In this document: piece by piece, positions 32,708-41,562 of the stretch
Layout of the letters: each line of letters begins with the position of its first letter
Numbering within the stretch: the first letter of the stretch is position 1
Assembly: GCF_001500065.1 (NCBI RefSeq)
Contig: NZ_LQIN01000048.1
Location: 1-64,000 of the forward strand
Origin: Mycobacterium sp. IS-3022
GTDB taxonomy: Bacteria; Actinomycetota; Actinomycetes; Mycobacteriales; Mycobacteriaceae
Reading direction: 5' to 3'
Length of the DNA stretch: 64,000 bases
Program-made: the position numbers and the translations under genes
The notes under the pieces: generated by a model
What the model saw: only the letters and a program-made list of their open reading frames with translations
Database searches by the model: none
What the model was told of the DNA's origin: nothing

Positions 32708-33119
32708 TCCCACCTACCCTTTTTCCGCAGGTCTCACGAAGCTTCTGCCTGGCAGCCGTAGACCATGGCGTTTCGCCGGCCCCGGCTATGGAGTGCCTTC
32801 GTGCAGCATCGAACGCCGGCCTTTTCCCACTTGCCTCAAGTGAAGAAAACGATATGACAAACACCGGGTGACATGCCAACTTAGCGGCACCTAACCACGG
32901 CTGACCGACCGAGCAGACGGCGTTTGGTCACCAGCCCGCTGAGCAGCGAAATCCCCTGTCCGGATGGCGTTTTCGTCGGATGCCGGTGAGCACTGGCCGG
33001 ATGCGGTATACATCACACCAGGGCTCCGGCAAGCCGTGCGGTTTGCTGACATAGACTAGACACCATTCTGGCCTGGTGAAATTGTCCCATAGCGCTTTGC
33101 CAAAAGCCTAGTCAGATTC
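32708..33119. promoter_or_regulatory. gltB upstream region
   Basis: These 412 bases have no credible gene. They must hold the gltBD promoter, reading leftwards. I can point only to a 13-base inverted repeat, ACTTG (32829-32833) and CAAGT (32837-32841), about 122 bases before the gltB start, and to TATACAT at 33007. No clear GlnR box was found. Confidence 0.35.
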
Positions 33120-35180
33120 TTAAGAAACGGCTTTCAGGCTGGCTTCGGGGTCGAGGTCGAGCCGACGCAGAAGTTGCGCGTTCAGCGCCACCACCACCGT
33201 CGACGCCGACATCAGGATCGCACCGACCGACATCGGCAGCACGAAGCCGACCGGCGCCAGCACGCCCGCGGCAAGCGGTACCGACACAATGTTGTAACCG
33301 GCTGCCCACCAAAGGTTTTGCTTCATCTTTTGATACGACGCCCGCGACAACAGGATCACCGACAACACCGAGCGCGGATCCGAGCCGGCCAGTATCACCC
33401 CGGCCGAGGCGATCGCCACGTCGGTACCCGCACCGATCGCGATGCCGACGTCGGCCTGCGCGAGGGCCGGGGCGTCGTTGACGCCGTCTCCGACCATCGC
33501 CACCTTTCGGCCCTCGTCCTGCAGCTCGGCGACCTTCGCCGCCTTGTCCTCGGGGCGGACGCCGGCAAACACCCGCTCGATGCCGAGGTCGGCGGCCACC
33601 GCCCGCGCGACCGGCTCCGCGTCGCCGGTGATCATCACCACTTCGACACCCAGTTTGCGCAGCGCCGCGACCGCCTGCCGGGACTCCGGCCGCACCTCGT
33701 CGGCGAGCTTCACCGCGCCGACGACCTCGCCGTCGGCGACGACGTGCAGGACGATCGCGCCCTCGTCGCGCCACTGCGCAGTTTCGGGCAGTTCGGCCTG
33801 ACCCGCCTCCGCCAGCATTCGCGGGCCACCGACCTGCACGGTTCGGCCGTCGACCGTGGCCGTGACGCCGACCGCGGGTGAGGAGCTGAACTCCGTCGAT
33901 GGCGGCAGCGTCAGATTGCGGTGACGTGCGGCCGCGACTATCGCGCGCGCCAGCGGATGTTCGGAGTCCGCTTCGGCGGCCGCGGCCAGCGCCAGCACAT
34001 CGTCAGCGGCATCGGCGTGCGCCGTGGCGACCGCGGTGACCGTCGGTTCTCCCCTGGTCAGCGTGCCGGTCTTGTCGAAGAGCACGGCGTCGACGGTCCG
34101 CATGCTCTCCAGCGCGAGCCGGTCCTTGACGAGCACGCCCCCGCGCGCGGCGCGTTCGGTCGCGATGGACACCACCAGCGGTATCGCCAGGCCAAGGGCG
34201 TGCGGGCAGGCGATCACGAGCACGGTGATGGTCCGCACGACCGCTTCGTCGGGCATTCCGAGGAACGACCACACCACCGCGGTGACGACCGCCGCCGACA
34301 GCGCGAACCAGAACAGCCAGCCGGCCGCCTTGTCGGCCAGCCGCTGCGCCCGTGACGACGAGTTCTGCGCCTCGGTGACCAACCGCTGGATACCGGCGAG
34401 CGTGGTGTCGTCGCCGACTGCGCTGACCTTCACCCGCAACGCCGAATCGGTGGCGACGGTGCCGGCTACGACATGGTCGCCGACGGCCCGCCGGACCGGG
34501 CGCGATTCACCGGTGACCATCGATTCGTCGACGTCCGCGGCGCCGTCGACGATGTCGCCGTCGGCCGGCACGTTGCCACCGGGCCGGACCAGCACGACGT
34601 CGCCGAGTTTCAGCTCGGCCGGCGAGACCGTCTCCGTGCCGCCGTCGACGATCCGTTCGGCCTCGTCGGGCAGCAGCGCGGCCAGGGAATCGAGCGCCGA
34701 GGTGGTCTGCGCGAGCGAGCGCATCTCGATCCAGTGACCGAGCAGCATGATCACGATCAGCAGCGCCAGCTCCCACCAGAAATCAAGCTGGTGGTGCAGC
34801 ACGCCGAGGCTGGCGCCCCACGACGACAGGAAGGCCACGGTGATCGCCAAACCGATCAGCAGCATCATCCCCGGTGCGCGGGAACGGATCTCACTGATCG
34901 CGCCGGACAGGAAGGGCCGTCCTCCCCAGAGGTACATCACGGTGCCCAGCACCGGCGACACCCACTTGATTCCGGGGATGTCGGGGATGGAGTAGCCGAG
35001 GATCATCGCGAACATGCCGGACAGCGCGACGGTCGGAACCGCGAGTACGAGCATGCTCCAGAACAATCGCCGGAACTCTGCGACGTGGTCGGCGTGCCCG
35101 GCGTGGCCGGCGTGGCCGTGTTCGGTATGCCCGGCCGTCGCAGTATCTGGGTGGTGTTGGCCGTGCTCGACGTGCGTCAT
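33120..35180 (-). CDS. CopB-type P1B copper-transporting ATPase
   Basis: The 686-residue pump has a His-rich cytoplasmic N-terminus (several HGHAGH-like units) instead of Cys-x2-Cys domains. It has about eight membrane helices with the CPH ion motif in ITVLVIACPHALGLAIPL. The catalytic parts are TGES, DKTGTLT, the SEHPLA nucleotide-binding motif and GDGVNDAPAL. The CPH motif and His-rich tail define the CopB (P1B-3) group, which exports copper, mainly Cu(II) or Ag(I). A CsoR-like operator lies 10 bases before ATG 35180, so copper-induced derepression is expected. The CopC-CopD pair elsewhere in the window handles the opposite flow. Confidence 0.92.
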   Translation of the reverse strand: MTHVEHGQHHPDTATAGHTEHGHAGHAGHADHVAEFRRLFWSMLVLAVPTVALSGMFAMILGYSIPDIPGIKWVSPVLGTVMYLWGGRPFLSGAISEIRSRAPGMMLLIGLAITVAFLSSWGASLGVLHHQLDFWWELALLIVIMLLGHWIEMRSLAQTTSALDSLAALLPDEAERIVDGGTETVSPAELKLGDVVLVRPGGNVPADGDIVDGAADVDESMVTGESRPVRRAVGDHVVAGTVATDSALRVKVSAVGDDTTLAGIQRLVTEAQNSSSRAQRLADKAAGWLFWFALSAAVVTAVVWSFLGMPDEAVVRTITVLVIACPHALGLAIPLVVSIATERAARGGVLVKDRLALESMRTVDAVLFDKTGTLTRGEPTVTAVATAHADAADDVLALAAAAEADSEHPLARAIVAAARHRNLTLPPSTEFSSSPAVGVTATVDGRTVQVGGPRMLAEAGQAELPETAQWRDEGAIVLHVVADGEVVGAVKLADEVRPESRQAVAALRKLGVEVVMITGDAEPVARAVAADLGIERVFAGVRPEDKAAKVAELQDEGRKVAMVGDGVNDAPALAQADVGIAIGAGTDVAIASAGVILAGSDPRSVLSVILLSRASYQKMKQNLWWAAGYNIVSVPLAAGVLAPVGFVLPMSVGAILMSASTVVVALNAQLLRRLDLDPEASLKAVS

Positions 35181-35190
35181 GCCGCCATCG

Positions 35191-35209
35191 TATACCCCCT
35201 AGGGGTATA
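35191..35209. promoter_or_regulatory. CsoR/RicR-like copper operator
   Basis: TATACCCC and GGGGTATA arms are separated by CTA. This G/C-run palindrome flanked by TATA is the typical actinobacterial CsoR-family operator. It stands between the divergent copB-type and thioesterase genes, closest to the ATPase start. No csoR gene is present in the window. Confidence 0.85.
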
Positions 35210-35240
35210 GCGCCACCGCCGATCGGCGACGCTGGATCCG

Positions 35241-36044
35241 ATGTCACACCCTCTGAACACTCCCTTGGGCCGGTTCGGCATCGTGACGTCGCGCGATGCG
35301 GCCCACGAGTGTGTGGCCTCCATTCCGGTCGGCGCGATGGTGAACCCACTGACCGGCGCCCCGACCGTCGCACCGCTGGCGATGCTGGTCGACCACGCCT
35401 GCGGCCTCGTCAACCACCGGCGACGCGCCGCCGACGAGTGGACGGTATCCAGTGAGCTGTCGCTCGAAGCCGACCCCGACGCCGTTGACATCGTCGCGGC
35501 CGCACCGGAAGTTCCGGTGGTGGCGACGGCGCAGCCGTTCGGGAGGAAGCGCAACGTGGTGTTGGCGACATGCGAGCTTGCCCACCGCGACACCGTGTTG
35601 GCCACCGCCACCGTCCGTTCGTTCTACATCCGCTCGCCCGACAACCTGGCACCGTTTCCCGACGGCCCGACCGGACCTCTGCCAGCGGGCACACTCGCCG
35701 ACCGGATGGCGGTGCGGGTCGCCGAGAGCGGCGGTGCGGGTCCGATTCTGCTGCAGGACGACGACCCCGTGCTGAACAACTCCATCGGCATCGTGCACGG
35801 CGGCGTGTCGGCCATGGCGCTGGAACTGGTGGCGTCGGCGGCACTCAACGCCGACCGCCCCGACCGGCCGCTACGGACGTCCTCCCTGCACGTCAACTTC
35901 TTGCGGCCGTTCCATAGCGGTGCCGAATCCCATTATGCCGGAACGGCTTTGCGTATCGGACGCAGTACGGGCGTGAGTGAGGCGAAAGCCGTCGGCCCCG
36001 GTGGAGAAGCGGCGATCATCGCGAGACTGACCGCATACCGCTGA
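35241..36044 (+). CDS. double hot-dog thioesterase-like protein
   Basis: The 267-residue protein has two hot-dog domains. The first covers about residues 1-125 (VAPLAMLVDHACGLVNHRR, ELSLEADPDAVDIVAAAPEV). The second is PaaI-like, about residues 155-265, with NSIGIVHGGVSAMALELVASAAL and TSSLHVNFLRPF. Such proteins hydrolyse acyl-CoA thioesters or bind acyl chains. The substrate is not evident. It is divergent from the copper ATPase, and the operator lies on its promoter side too, but much closer to the ATPase. It precedes the chloride channel gene by 24 bases. Confidence 0.82.
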   Translation: MSHPLNTPLGRFGIVTSRDAAHECVASIPVGAMVNPLTGAPTVAPLAMLVDHACGLVNHRRRAADEWTVSSELSLEADPDAVDIVAAAPEVPVVATAQPFGRKRNVVLATCELAHRDTVLATATVRSFYIRSPDNLAPFPDGPTGPLPAGTLADRMAVRVAESGGAGPILLQDDDPVLNNSIGIVHGGVSAMALELVASAALNADRPDRPLRTSSLHVNFLRPFHSGAESHYAGTALRIGRSTGVSEAKAVGPGGEAAIIARLTAYR

Positions 36045-36068
36045 CGATCGCACTAGCATCTGGAGACC

Positions 36069-37460
36069 ATGCCCGAGACCCGCGAAACCGGCGGCGGTCT
36101 GGGCGGATTCATTCGTCGCTCCGGATACATCCGGAAGTGGCTGATCCTCGGGATCGCGATCGGCGTCATCGCCGGACTCGGCGCGGTGGTGTTCTATCTG
36201 GCGCTCGACTACGCGGGCCGCTTGCTGCTCGGTGAACTCGCCGGCTATCGCATTCCCGAACCGGTCGGCGACGGCGGTGATCCCGGCTCGGCCGGCTTCG
36301 ACCGACCGTGGGCGATCCCGCTGGTGGCGTGTGGCGGCGCGCTCGTATCGGCATGGCTGGTCGCGAAATTCGCGCCGGAGGCCGAGGGCCACGGCACCGA
36401 CAGCGCGATCGAAGCGGTGCACACCGATCCCCGCGCGATCCGCGGTCAGGCCATCGTGGTCAAGACGATCGCCAGCGCCTTGACCATCGGTTCGGGCGGC
36501 TCGGGCGGTCGCGAGGGCCCCGCGGCGCAGATCTCGGCGGGCTTCGGGTCCATGCTCACGCGGTGGCTGGACCTCTCCGATGAGGACGGGCGTATTGCGG
36601 TATCGCTCGGCATCGGCTCGGGTATCGGGGCCATTTTCGGGGCGCCGCTGGGCGGCGCGGTCTTGGCCGCCTCGATCGTGTACCGGCGGGACTTCGACTA
36701 CAAGGCGCTCATCCCCGGTTTCATCACCTCGGCCACCGCCTACGCCGTGCTCGGATCGATCCTGGGGTTCGACCCGCTGTTCGGGTTCGTCGCCGCCGAC
36801 TACCGGTTCGACCACCCGCTGGACCTGAGCTGGTTCGTCGTGCTCGGCATCGTCGCCGCCGGCGTCGGATACCTCTACGCCCGCATCTTCTACGGCACCG
36901 TCGCACTGACCAAGCGCCTGCCCGGCAACACGGTGCTCAAGCCCGCGCTGGGCGGGTTGGCCGTCGGACTGCTGGCGCTCGTCATCCCGCAGATCCTTGC
37001 CAGCGGCTACGGCTGGGCCCAAAAGGCCACCGCCACCGACACTTTGATGGCCATCCCGCTGTGGATCGTTCTGGTGCTGCCGCTGGCCAAGATCGTCGCG
37101 ACATCGCTGTCGATCGGCACGGGCGGGTCCGGCGGCATCTTCGGACCGGGTGTCGTGATCGGCGCGTTCGTCGGTGCCGCGGTGTGGCGCCTCGGCGACC
37201 TCGTGCAGGCACCAGGCATTCCCGACACTCCAGCCGTCTTCGTCGTCGTCGGCATGATGGCCTGCTTCGGCAGCGTCGCCCATGCGCCACTGGCCGTGAT
37301 GATCATGGTGGCGGAGATGACCGGGTCCTTCTCGGTGATCCCGTGCGCGATGGTGGCGGTCGGAATCGCCTATCTGCTGATATCGCGCACCGACGTGTCG
37401 ATCTACCAGGCGCAGCGCCTCGACCGCGAAACCGAGCAGGCGCAGCAACGCGCCGACTGA
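36069..37460 (+). CDS. ClC-family chloride channel or chloride/proton antiporter
   Basis: The 463-residue membrane protein carries the ClC selectivity-filter sequences: GSGGSGGREGPAAQI, in which GREGP contains the gating Glu, and the second helix end GTGGSGGIFGPGVVIGA. The first filter, normally GSGIP, reads GSGGSG here, as in many actinobacterial members. About ten hydrophobic segments surround them. There is no CBS domain. The function is chloride (or fluoride/nitrate) transport across the cytoplasmic membrane. It follows the thioesterase gene closely and precedes the aquaporin gene by 103 bases. Confidence 0.9.
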   Translation: MPETRETGGGLGGFIRRSGYIRKWLILGIAIGVIAGLGAVVFYLALDYAGRLLLGELAGYRIPEPVGDGGDPGSAGFDRPWAIPLVACGGALVSAWLVAKFAPEAEGHGTDSAIEAVHTDPRAIRGQAIVVKTIASALTIGSGGSGGREGPAAQISAGFGSMLTRWLDLSDEDGRIAVSLGIGSGIGAIFGAPLGGAVLAASIVYRRDFDYKALIPGFITSATAYAVLGSILGFDPLFGFVAADYRFDHPLDLSWFVVLGIVAAGVGYLYARIFYGTVALTKRLPGNTVLKPALGGLAVGLLALVIPQILASGYGWAQKATATDTLMAIPLWIVLVLPLAKIVATSLSIGTGGSGGIFGPGVVIGAFVGAAVWRLGDLVQAPGIPDTPAVFVVVGMMACFGSVAHAPLAVMIMVAEMTGSFSVIPCAMVAVGIAYLLISRTDVSIYQAQRLDRETEQAQQRAD

Positions 37461-37563
37461 CACCGGTCACGGCAGGGTCGCGATCGGATGGTGACCGTCT
37501 CTGTCGCGCCACGATTCGGCCACGAACGTTCGCAACGGTTGCCACACATGTGACCCTCACCGT

Positions 37564-38352
37564 ATGGACGCCCCCACGATGCTGCACCGATTGGCAGCGG
37601 AATTCATCGGAACGTTCTGGTTGGTTCTCGGCGGTTGCGGCAGCGCGGTGTTCGCCGCGAAGTTCGTCGACGCTGACGGAACATCGCTGGGCATCGGATT
37701 CCTCGGTGTCGCATTGGCATTCGGCCTCACGGTGCTCACCGGTGTGTACGCGTTCGGCACCATCTCCGGCGGCCACTTCAATCCCGCCGTCACCCTCGGC
37801 GCGGCACTGGCCCGGCGCGTCGAGTGGAAGGCGCTGGCGCCCTACTGGATCACCCAGGTGATCGGCGGCGTCGCTGCGGGCTTGATCATCTATGTGATCG
37901 CCAAGGGCCAGCCAGGTTGGACCGCAACGGGAAACATGGCGGCCAACGGCTACGGCGACCACTCGCCCGGCGGTTATTCGTTGTGGGCGGTGCTGATCAC
38001 CGAGGTGGTGCTGACCGGTCTGTTCATGTTGGTGATCCTCGGCTCGACCGACGACCGCGCGCCGAAGGGCTTCGCCGGCTTGTCGATCGGCTTGACCCTG
38101 ACGCTGATTCACCTCATCTCGATCCCGATCTCCAACACGTCGGTCAACCCGGCGCGCTCGACCGGGGTGGCGTTCTTCAACGGCGACGGCGCACCCGCGC
38201 AGTTGTGGGCGTTCTGGCTCGCACCGTTGGTCGGTGCGGCGCTCGCGGGCCTCGCCTACCCCCACCTGTTCGGCCGTCGAGAGGAGTTGGCCGACCGGCC
38301 GGTGCGAGACGATGCCCTCGGGGATGCCTTCGGGGACTCGCCGGCTACTTGA
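37564..38352 (+). CDS. aqpZ: aquaporin AqpZ-like water channel
   Basis: The 262-residue protein has six membrane helices and the two pore motifs GGHFNPAVTLG and NTSVNPARSTG, both with intact Asn-Pro-Ala. It lacks the glycerol-channel signature and so most resembles water-specific AqpZ. It lets water equilibrate quickly during osmotic change, fitting the nearby chloride channel. Its last 8 bases overlap the end of the convergent dps gene. M. tuberculosis, as far as I recall, has no gene of this type, whereas fast growers do. Confidence 0.9.
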   Translation: MDAPTMLHRLAAEFIGTFWLVLGGCGSAVFAAKFVDADGTSLGIGFLGVALAFGLTVLTGVYAFGTISGGHFNPAVTLGAALARRVEWKALAPYWITQVIGGVAAGLIIYVIAKGQPGWTATGNMAANGYGDHSPGGYSLWAVLITEVVLTGLFMLVILGSTDDRAPKGFAGLSIGLTLTLIHLISIPISNTSVNPARSTGVAFFNGDGAPAQLWAFWLAPLVGAALAGLAYPHLFGRREELADRPVRDDALGDAFGDSPAT

Positions 38353-38902
38353 CCGGAGACTTCTTCTTGGCCTGACTGGCGGCGCCCTTCTCCGTCGAAG
38401 CGCCCTTGTTGGCCAGCTGACCGCCGGAGTTCTCCAGATGCGCTCGCACGAACCACTGGAACTTCTCCAGCTCGGCGGCGTGGCCGATCAGCATGTCCTG
38501 GGTGACCGGGTCCGGATCCTCGGTTTCCTCGATGTTTCGGCGGGTGTCCTCGATGACGCCGTCGTAGACCAGATCGAGCGCCGCGAGGTGTGCCTGCACG
38601 GTGTCGCGCTCGATGGAGTAGTCGTCCCAGGACCGGTCCTCGATGATCGCGCCCGGTGTGCCCTTCGGCGCGAAGCCGAGGGTCGCGATGCGCTCGGCGA
38701 CCTCGTCGGCGTAACCGCGCACCAGCTCCACCTGCGGGTCGATCATCTCGTGCACGCCGATGAAGTTCGGTCCCACGACATTCCAGTGAATGTGCTTGAG
38801 GGTCAGGTGCAGGTCGTTGTATCGGCTCAACTGCTTCTGCAGGAGTTCGGCGACCTGGGTGGCCTGCTTGTCGGTCATGCCGGGGACGGTGTACTCAGAC
38901 AT
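38345..38902 (-). CDS. dps: Dps, DNA-binding ferritin-like protein
   Basis: Dps forms 12-subunit shells that oxidise and store iron and protect DNA during starvation. The 185-residue protein has the four-helix ferritin fold with the ferroxidase residues in HIHWNVVGPNFIGVHEMIDPQVELVRGYADEVAERI (His, Asp and Glu). The C-terminal tail ends in Lys-rich KKKSPVK, a DNA-binding tail as in M. smegmatis Dps1. ATG 38902 is preceded by GGAG at 6 bases; an ATG seven codons upstream has none. It is convergent with aqpZ and overlaps it by 8 bases. Confidence 0.93.
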   Translation of the reverse strand: MSEYTVPGMTDKQATQVAELLQKQLSRYNDLHLTLKHIHWNVVGPNFIGVHEMIDPQVELVRGYADEVAERIATLGFAPKGTPGAIIEDRSWDDYSIERDTVQAHLAALDLVYDGVIEDTRRNIEETEDPDPVTQDMLIGHAAELEKFQWFVRAHLENSGGQLANKGASTEKGAASQAKKKSPVK

Positions 38903-38982
38903 CAAAAACTCCTTCGCACGCATACGGTGTCGACCGTCGGACTACCCGCTGCCGCTGGGCGGTAATCACGCCGCCGCGCACG

Positions 38983-39894
38983 TCACAAATCGACGAGGTT
39001 CGGGATCGCCATGCGTGGTCCGAACCGCGGCAGCACCGCCAGCCCGCTGACTTCCAACAGCCGCACCGCGCGGTGGCGGTGCGGTCGAAGCGGCTCGAGC
39101 AGCTCGACCATTTCGGCGTCGTCGATGGGGTGGCCCAGCAGGCTCCAGCCGACCATCTTCGCCAGGTGGTAGTCGCCGACCGACAGCGCATCGGCGTCAC
39201 CGAACGCGCGCTGCGCCGTCTCGGCCGCGGTCCACTCGCCGACCCCGGGCAGCGACGCCATCGCGGCTCGGGCCCGCGCGGGTGAGCGGGCGCCGAGTCG
39301 TTCCAGCGAGTCCGCGCGCTGCGCGCATCCGACGACCGTGCGGGCGCGGCGCGGGTCGACGTTGGCCCGGTGGAACTCCCACGACGGGATCCGCCGCCAG
39401 ATCTCGCCGGGCGGCGGAACGCGCATGTGTGCGGGGGCCGGGCCGGGCGCCGGCGCGCCGTATTTCGTCACCAGAAGGCGCCACGCGCGGCGCGCGTCTT
39501 TGCCGTAGACCCGCTGTTCGAGCACGGCGGGAATGAGCGCTTCGAGCACCCGGTCGGTCCGGCCCAGCCGCAGGTGGCGCACTCGACGCTGCGCCGCGGC
39601 GATCGTCGGGTCGGCGGGTAGGAAGCCGAGGCTGTCGTCGTATGCGCCGAGTTGAGCCGGCAGTGCCTCGACGAACTCGGCTGCGCCGGCGCCCCAGGCT
39701 TCGCAGTCGACAGTGCCTGGCGCCGATTTCGTGATGCGCGCTGTCACCGGGCCGCTGCGCATGAGGCTGGTCCGCCAGATCGCGCCGTCGGGTGCGTCGA
39801 AGTAGCAGGGGTCCTTACGACCGCGACGCAGCGGCGCCAGGGTCAAACCGGGGCTGGCCGGTCCGTCGAAGACGACGCTGGCCGAGGTGTGCAC
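38983..39894 (-). CDS. HhH-GPD DNA glycosylase, AlkA-like
   Basis: The 303-residue protein has an N-terminal beta domain and a helical HhH-GPD domain. It contains LEALIPAVLEQRVYGKDARRAWRLLV and the hairpin SLPGVGEWTAAETAQRAFGDADALSVGDYHL; the Asp of VGDYHL is the catalytic residue. It is expected to excise alkylated bases such as 3-methyladenine from DNA. The Lys typical of bifunctional glycosylases is Trp or Thr here, so it should be monofunctional. It ends the group read leftwards after the DUF427 gene, with 9 bases between them. Confidence 0.83.
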   Translation of the reverse strand: MHTSASVVFDGPASPGLTLAPLRRGRKDPCYFDAPDGAIWRTSLMRSGPVTARITKSAPGTVDCEAWGAGAAEFVEALPAQLGAYDDSLGFLPADPTIAAAQRRVRHLRLGRTDRVLEALIPAVLEQRVYGKDARRAWRLLVTKYGAPAPGPAPAHMRVPPPGEIWRRIPSWEFHRANVDPRRARTVVGCAQRADSLERLGARSPARARAAMASLPGVGEWTAAETAQRAFGDADALSVGDYHLAKMVGWSLLGHPIDDAEMVELLEPLRPHRHRAVRLLEVSGLAVLPRFGPRMAIPNLVDL

Positions 39895-39903
39895 CGACCA
39901 AGG

Positions 39904-40272
39904 CTATGTGACGATGACGTCGGCCTTGTCCGGATAGAACGCGACGTGGCCGGCGATCGGAGCGACGGCGGGATAGGGCTTCTCGTAGGTCCACACGGCG
40001 TCTTCGACGGTCGTGCCGCCTTCGGTGACGACGTGGTAGTAGCCGGCGTCGCCCTTGAAGGGACAGTAGGTTTCGGTGTCGCTGGGCCGGAGCCGGTCGA
40101 CGACGACGTCGTCGCGCGGAATGTAGTAGACCGCCGGGTAAGTGGACTCCTGCAGCGTCACGGCGCGATCGCTTTCGGCGACGACCTCGCCGGCCACCCG
40201 CACGGTGACGTGCCTGCCGGTCGGCTCGACGGTGATCGGATGCGTGGGACTGGGCTTGAGGACAGGTCTCAT
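39904..40272 (-). CDS. DUF427 protein (Rv0140-like)
   Basis: The 122-residue protein is a single DUF427 beta domain. Characteristic strings are VTVRVAGEVVAESDRAVTLQEST, PAVYYIPRDDV, DTETYCPFKGDAGYYHV and the C-terminal GHVAFYPDKADV. The function is unknown. A conserved Cys-Pro-Phe-Lys-Gly loop suggests a binding or catalytic site. It is divergent from the SRPBCC gene with 52 bases between the starts. In M. tuberculosis a DUF427 gene (Rv0140) sits with the epimerase, NTF2, MsrA and CYP138 genes also found in this part of the window. Confidence 0.85.
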   Translation of the reverse strand: MRPVLKPSPTHPITVEPTGRHVTVRVAGEVVAESDRAVTLQESTYPAVYYIPRDDVVVDRLRPSDTETYCPFKGDAGYYHVVTEGGTTVEDAVWTYEKPYPAVAPIAGHVAFYPDKADVIVT

Positions 40273-40324
40273 GTGATTGCCAACGCGCGAACCACCGCTG
40301 AGGATTCCTGCCTAGGATTTGCAC

Positions 40325-40798
40325 ATGAGCGAATCCGGTCCGGCCACCGCACAGGCAGAAGTCACCATCGACGCCGAACCCGACACGGTGTACCGGTTGA
40401 TCACCGACCTACCGACGCTGGCGTCGCTGGCCGAGGAGGCGCATGCGATGGAGTGGCGCAAGGGCGATGCGGCACGGCCCGGCGCGGTGTTTCGGGGCCA
40501 TAACCGCAACGGGTCACGCACCTGGACCACCACCTGCACCGTTACCGCCGCCGAACCCGGCAGGGCCTTCGCGTTCGATGTGCGAAGTGCGGTGATTCCG
40601 GTCGCACACTGGCGCTATGACATCACCGCGACCGACGGCGGATGCACGGTGACCGAGCGGACGTGGGATCGGCGGCCCGGCTGGTTTCGTGCGCCGGCCG
40701 GTTGGGCCACCGGCGTGAAAGACCGCAAGGCCGCCAACGCCGAGCACATCCGCCGGACGCTGCAGCGGTTGAAGGAAAAAGCCGAGGGATTGCGCTAG
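40325..40798 (+). CDS. SRPBCC (polyketide-cyclase/START-like) family protein
   Basis: The 157-residue protein has the SRPBCC pattern: AQAEVTIDAEPDTVYRLITDLPTLASL for the first strand and helices, WTTTCTVTAAEPGRAFAFDV for the central sheet, and a long C-terminal helix (RKAANAEHIRRTLQRLKEKAE). Members bind hydrophobic ligands, and no specific reaction can be assigned. ATG 40325 is preferred to TTG 40319. It is followed after 3 bases by the enoyl-CoA hydratase gene, so a common transcript is likely. Confidence 0.82.
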   Translation: MSESGPATAQAEVTIDAEPDTVYRLITDLPTLASLAEEAHAMEWRKGDAARPGAVFRGHNRNGSRTWTTTCTVTAAEPGRAFAFDVRSAVIPVAHWRYDITATDGGCTVTERTWDRRPGWFRAPAGWATGVKDRKAANAEHIRRTLQRLKEKAEGLR

Positions 40799-40801
40799 CC
40801 G

Positions 40802-41488
40802 ATGGCCGATCTGCAGCCCGGAGCCGCCTCGGCGGCGACATTGGACAAACGCGGCGCGGTATTCGTGCTGACCCTCGGCGCCGACGAGAACCGCTTCCAC
40901 CCGGACAGGTTGGCGGCGATCAATTCGGCTCTCGACGAGGTGGAGGCCACCGACGGGCCGAAGGCCGTGGTCACGACGGGCGAGGGCAAGTTCTACTCCA
41001 ACGGGCTCGACCTGGACTTCATGGCCGCCAATCCGGATGCCGCAGAAGCGAACCTGGCCGACGTGCATGCCCTGTTCGCCCGCGTGCTGGCCTTCCCGGC
41101 ACCGATCGTCGCCGCGGTGCAGGGGCACGCGTTCGCCGCGGGCGCGATGCTGGCGCTGGCTCACGACCTGATCGTCATGCGCGCCGACCGCGGCTACTTC
41201 TGCCTACCGGAGGTCGATCTCGGCATCCCGTTCACCGCGGGGATGAACGCGCTCATCCGCTCCCGGCTGCCGATCGCCACCGCACACGAGGCGATGACGA
41301 CGGCGCGACGCTACGGCGGTGATGACGCGCTCGCGGCGGGGATCGTCGCGCAGACCGCGGGCGAGGCGGACGTGGTCGACGCGGCGGTCCACCGGGCGGA
41401 GGCATTGGCCGCGAAGGCCGGCGCAGTCTTCGGCACGATCAAGGCGCGGCTGTACGCCGAGGTGATCGCCGAACTCAACGTTCGCTAG
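40802..41488 (+). CDS. enoyl-CoA hydratase/isomerase family (crotonase) protein
   Basis: The 228-residue protein is a short crotonase. The oxyanion-hole strings are GEGKFYSNGLDLDFMAAN and VQGHAFAAGAMLALAHDLIVMRADRGYFCLPEVDLGIPF. The Glu of LPEVDLG aligns with a position used in isomerases, while the first hydratase Glu is not obvious. A delta3-delta2 isomerase role in fatty-acid degradation is therefore more likely than hydration. It lies directly after the SRPBCC gene. The downstream 74 bases separate it from a convergent methyltransferase. Confidence 0.85.
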   Translation: MADLQPGAASAATLDKRGAVFVLTLGADENRFHPDRLAAINSALDEVEATDGPKAVVTTGEGKFYSNGLDLDFMAANPDAAEANLADVHALFARVLAFPAPIVAAVQGHAFAAGAMLALAHDLIVMRADRGYFCLPEVDLGIPFTAGMNALIRSRLPIATAHEAMTTARRYGGDDALAAGIVAQTAGEADVVDAAVHRAEALAAKAGAVFGTIKARLYAEVIAELNVR

Positions 41489-41562
41489 CCGCCGAGACTG
41501 AGCTTGTGCTCGCCGATCCGAGGGCGGTTTCTCGTGCAGACCTTCAGTTTCGAGCGCAACGC

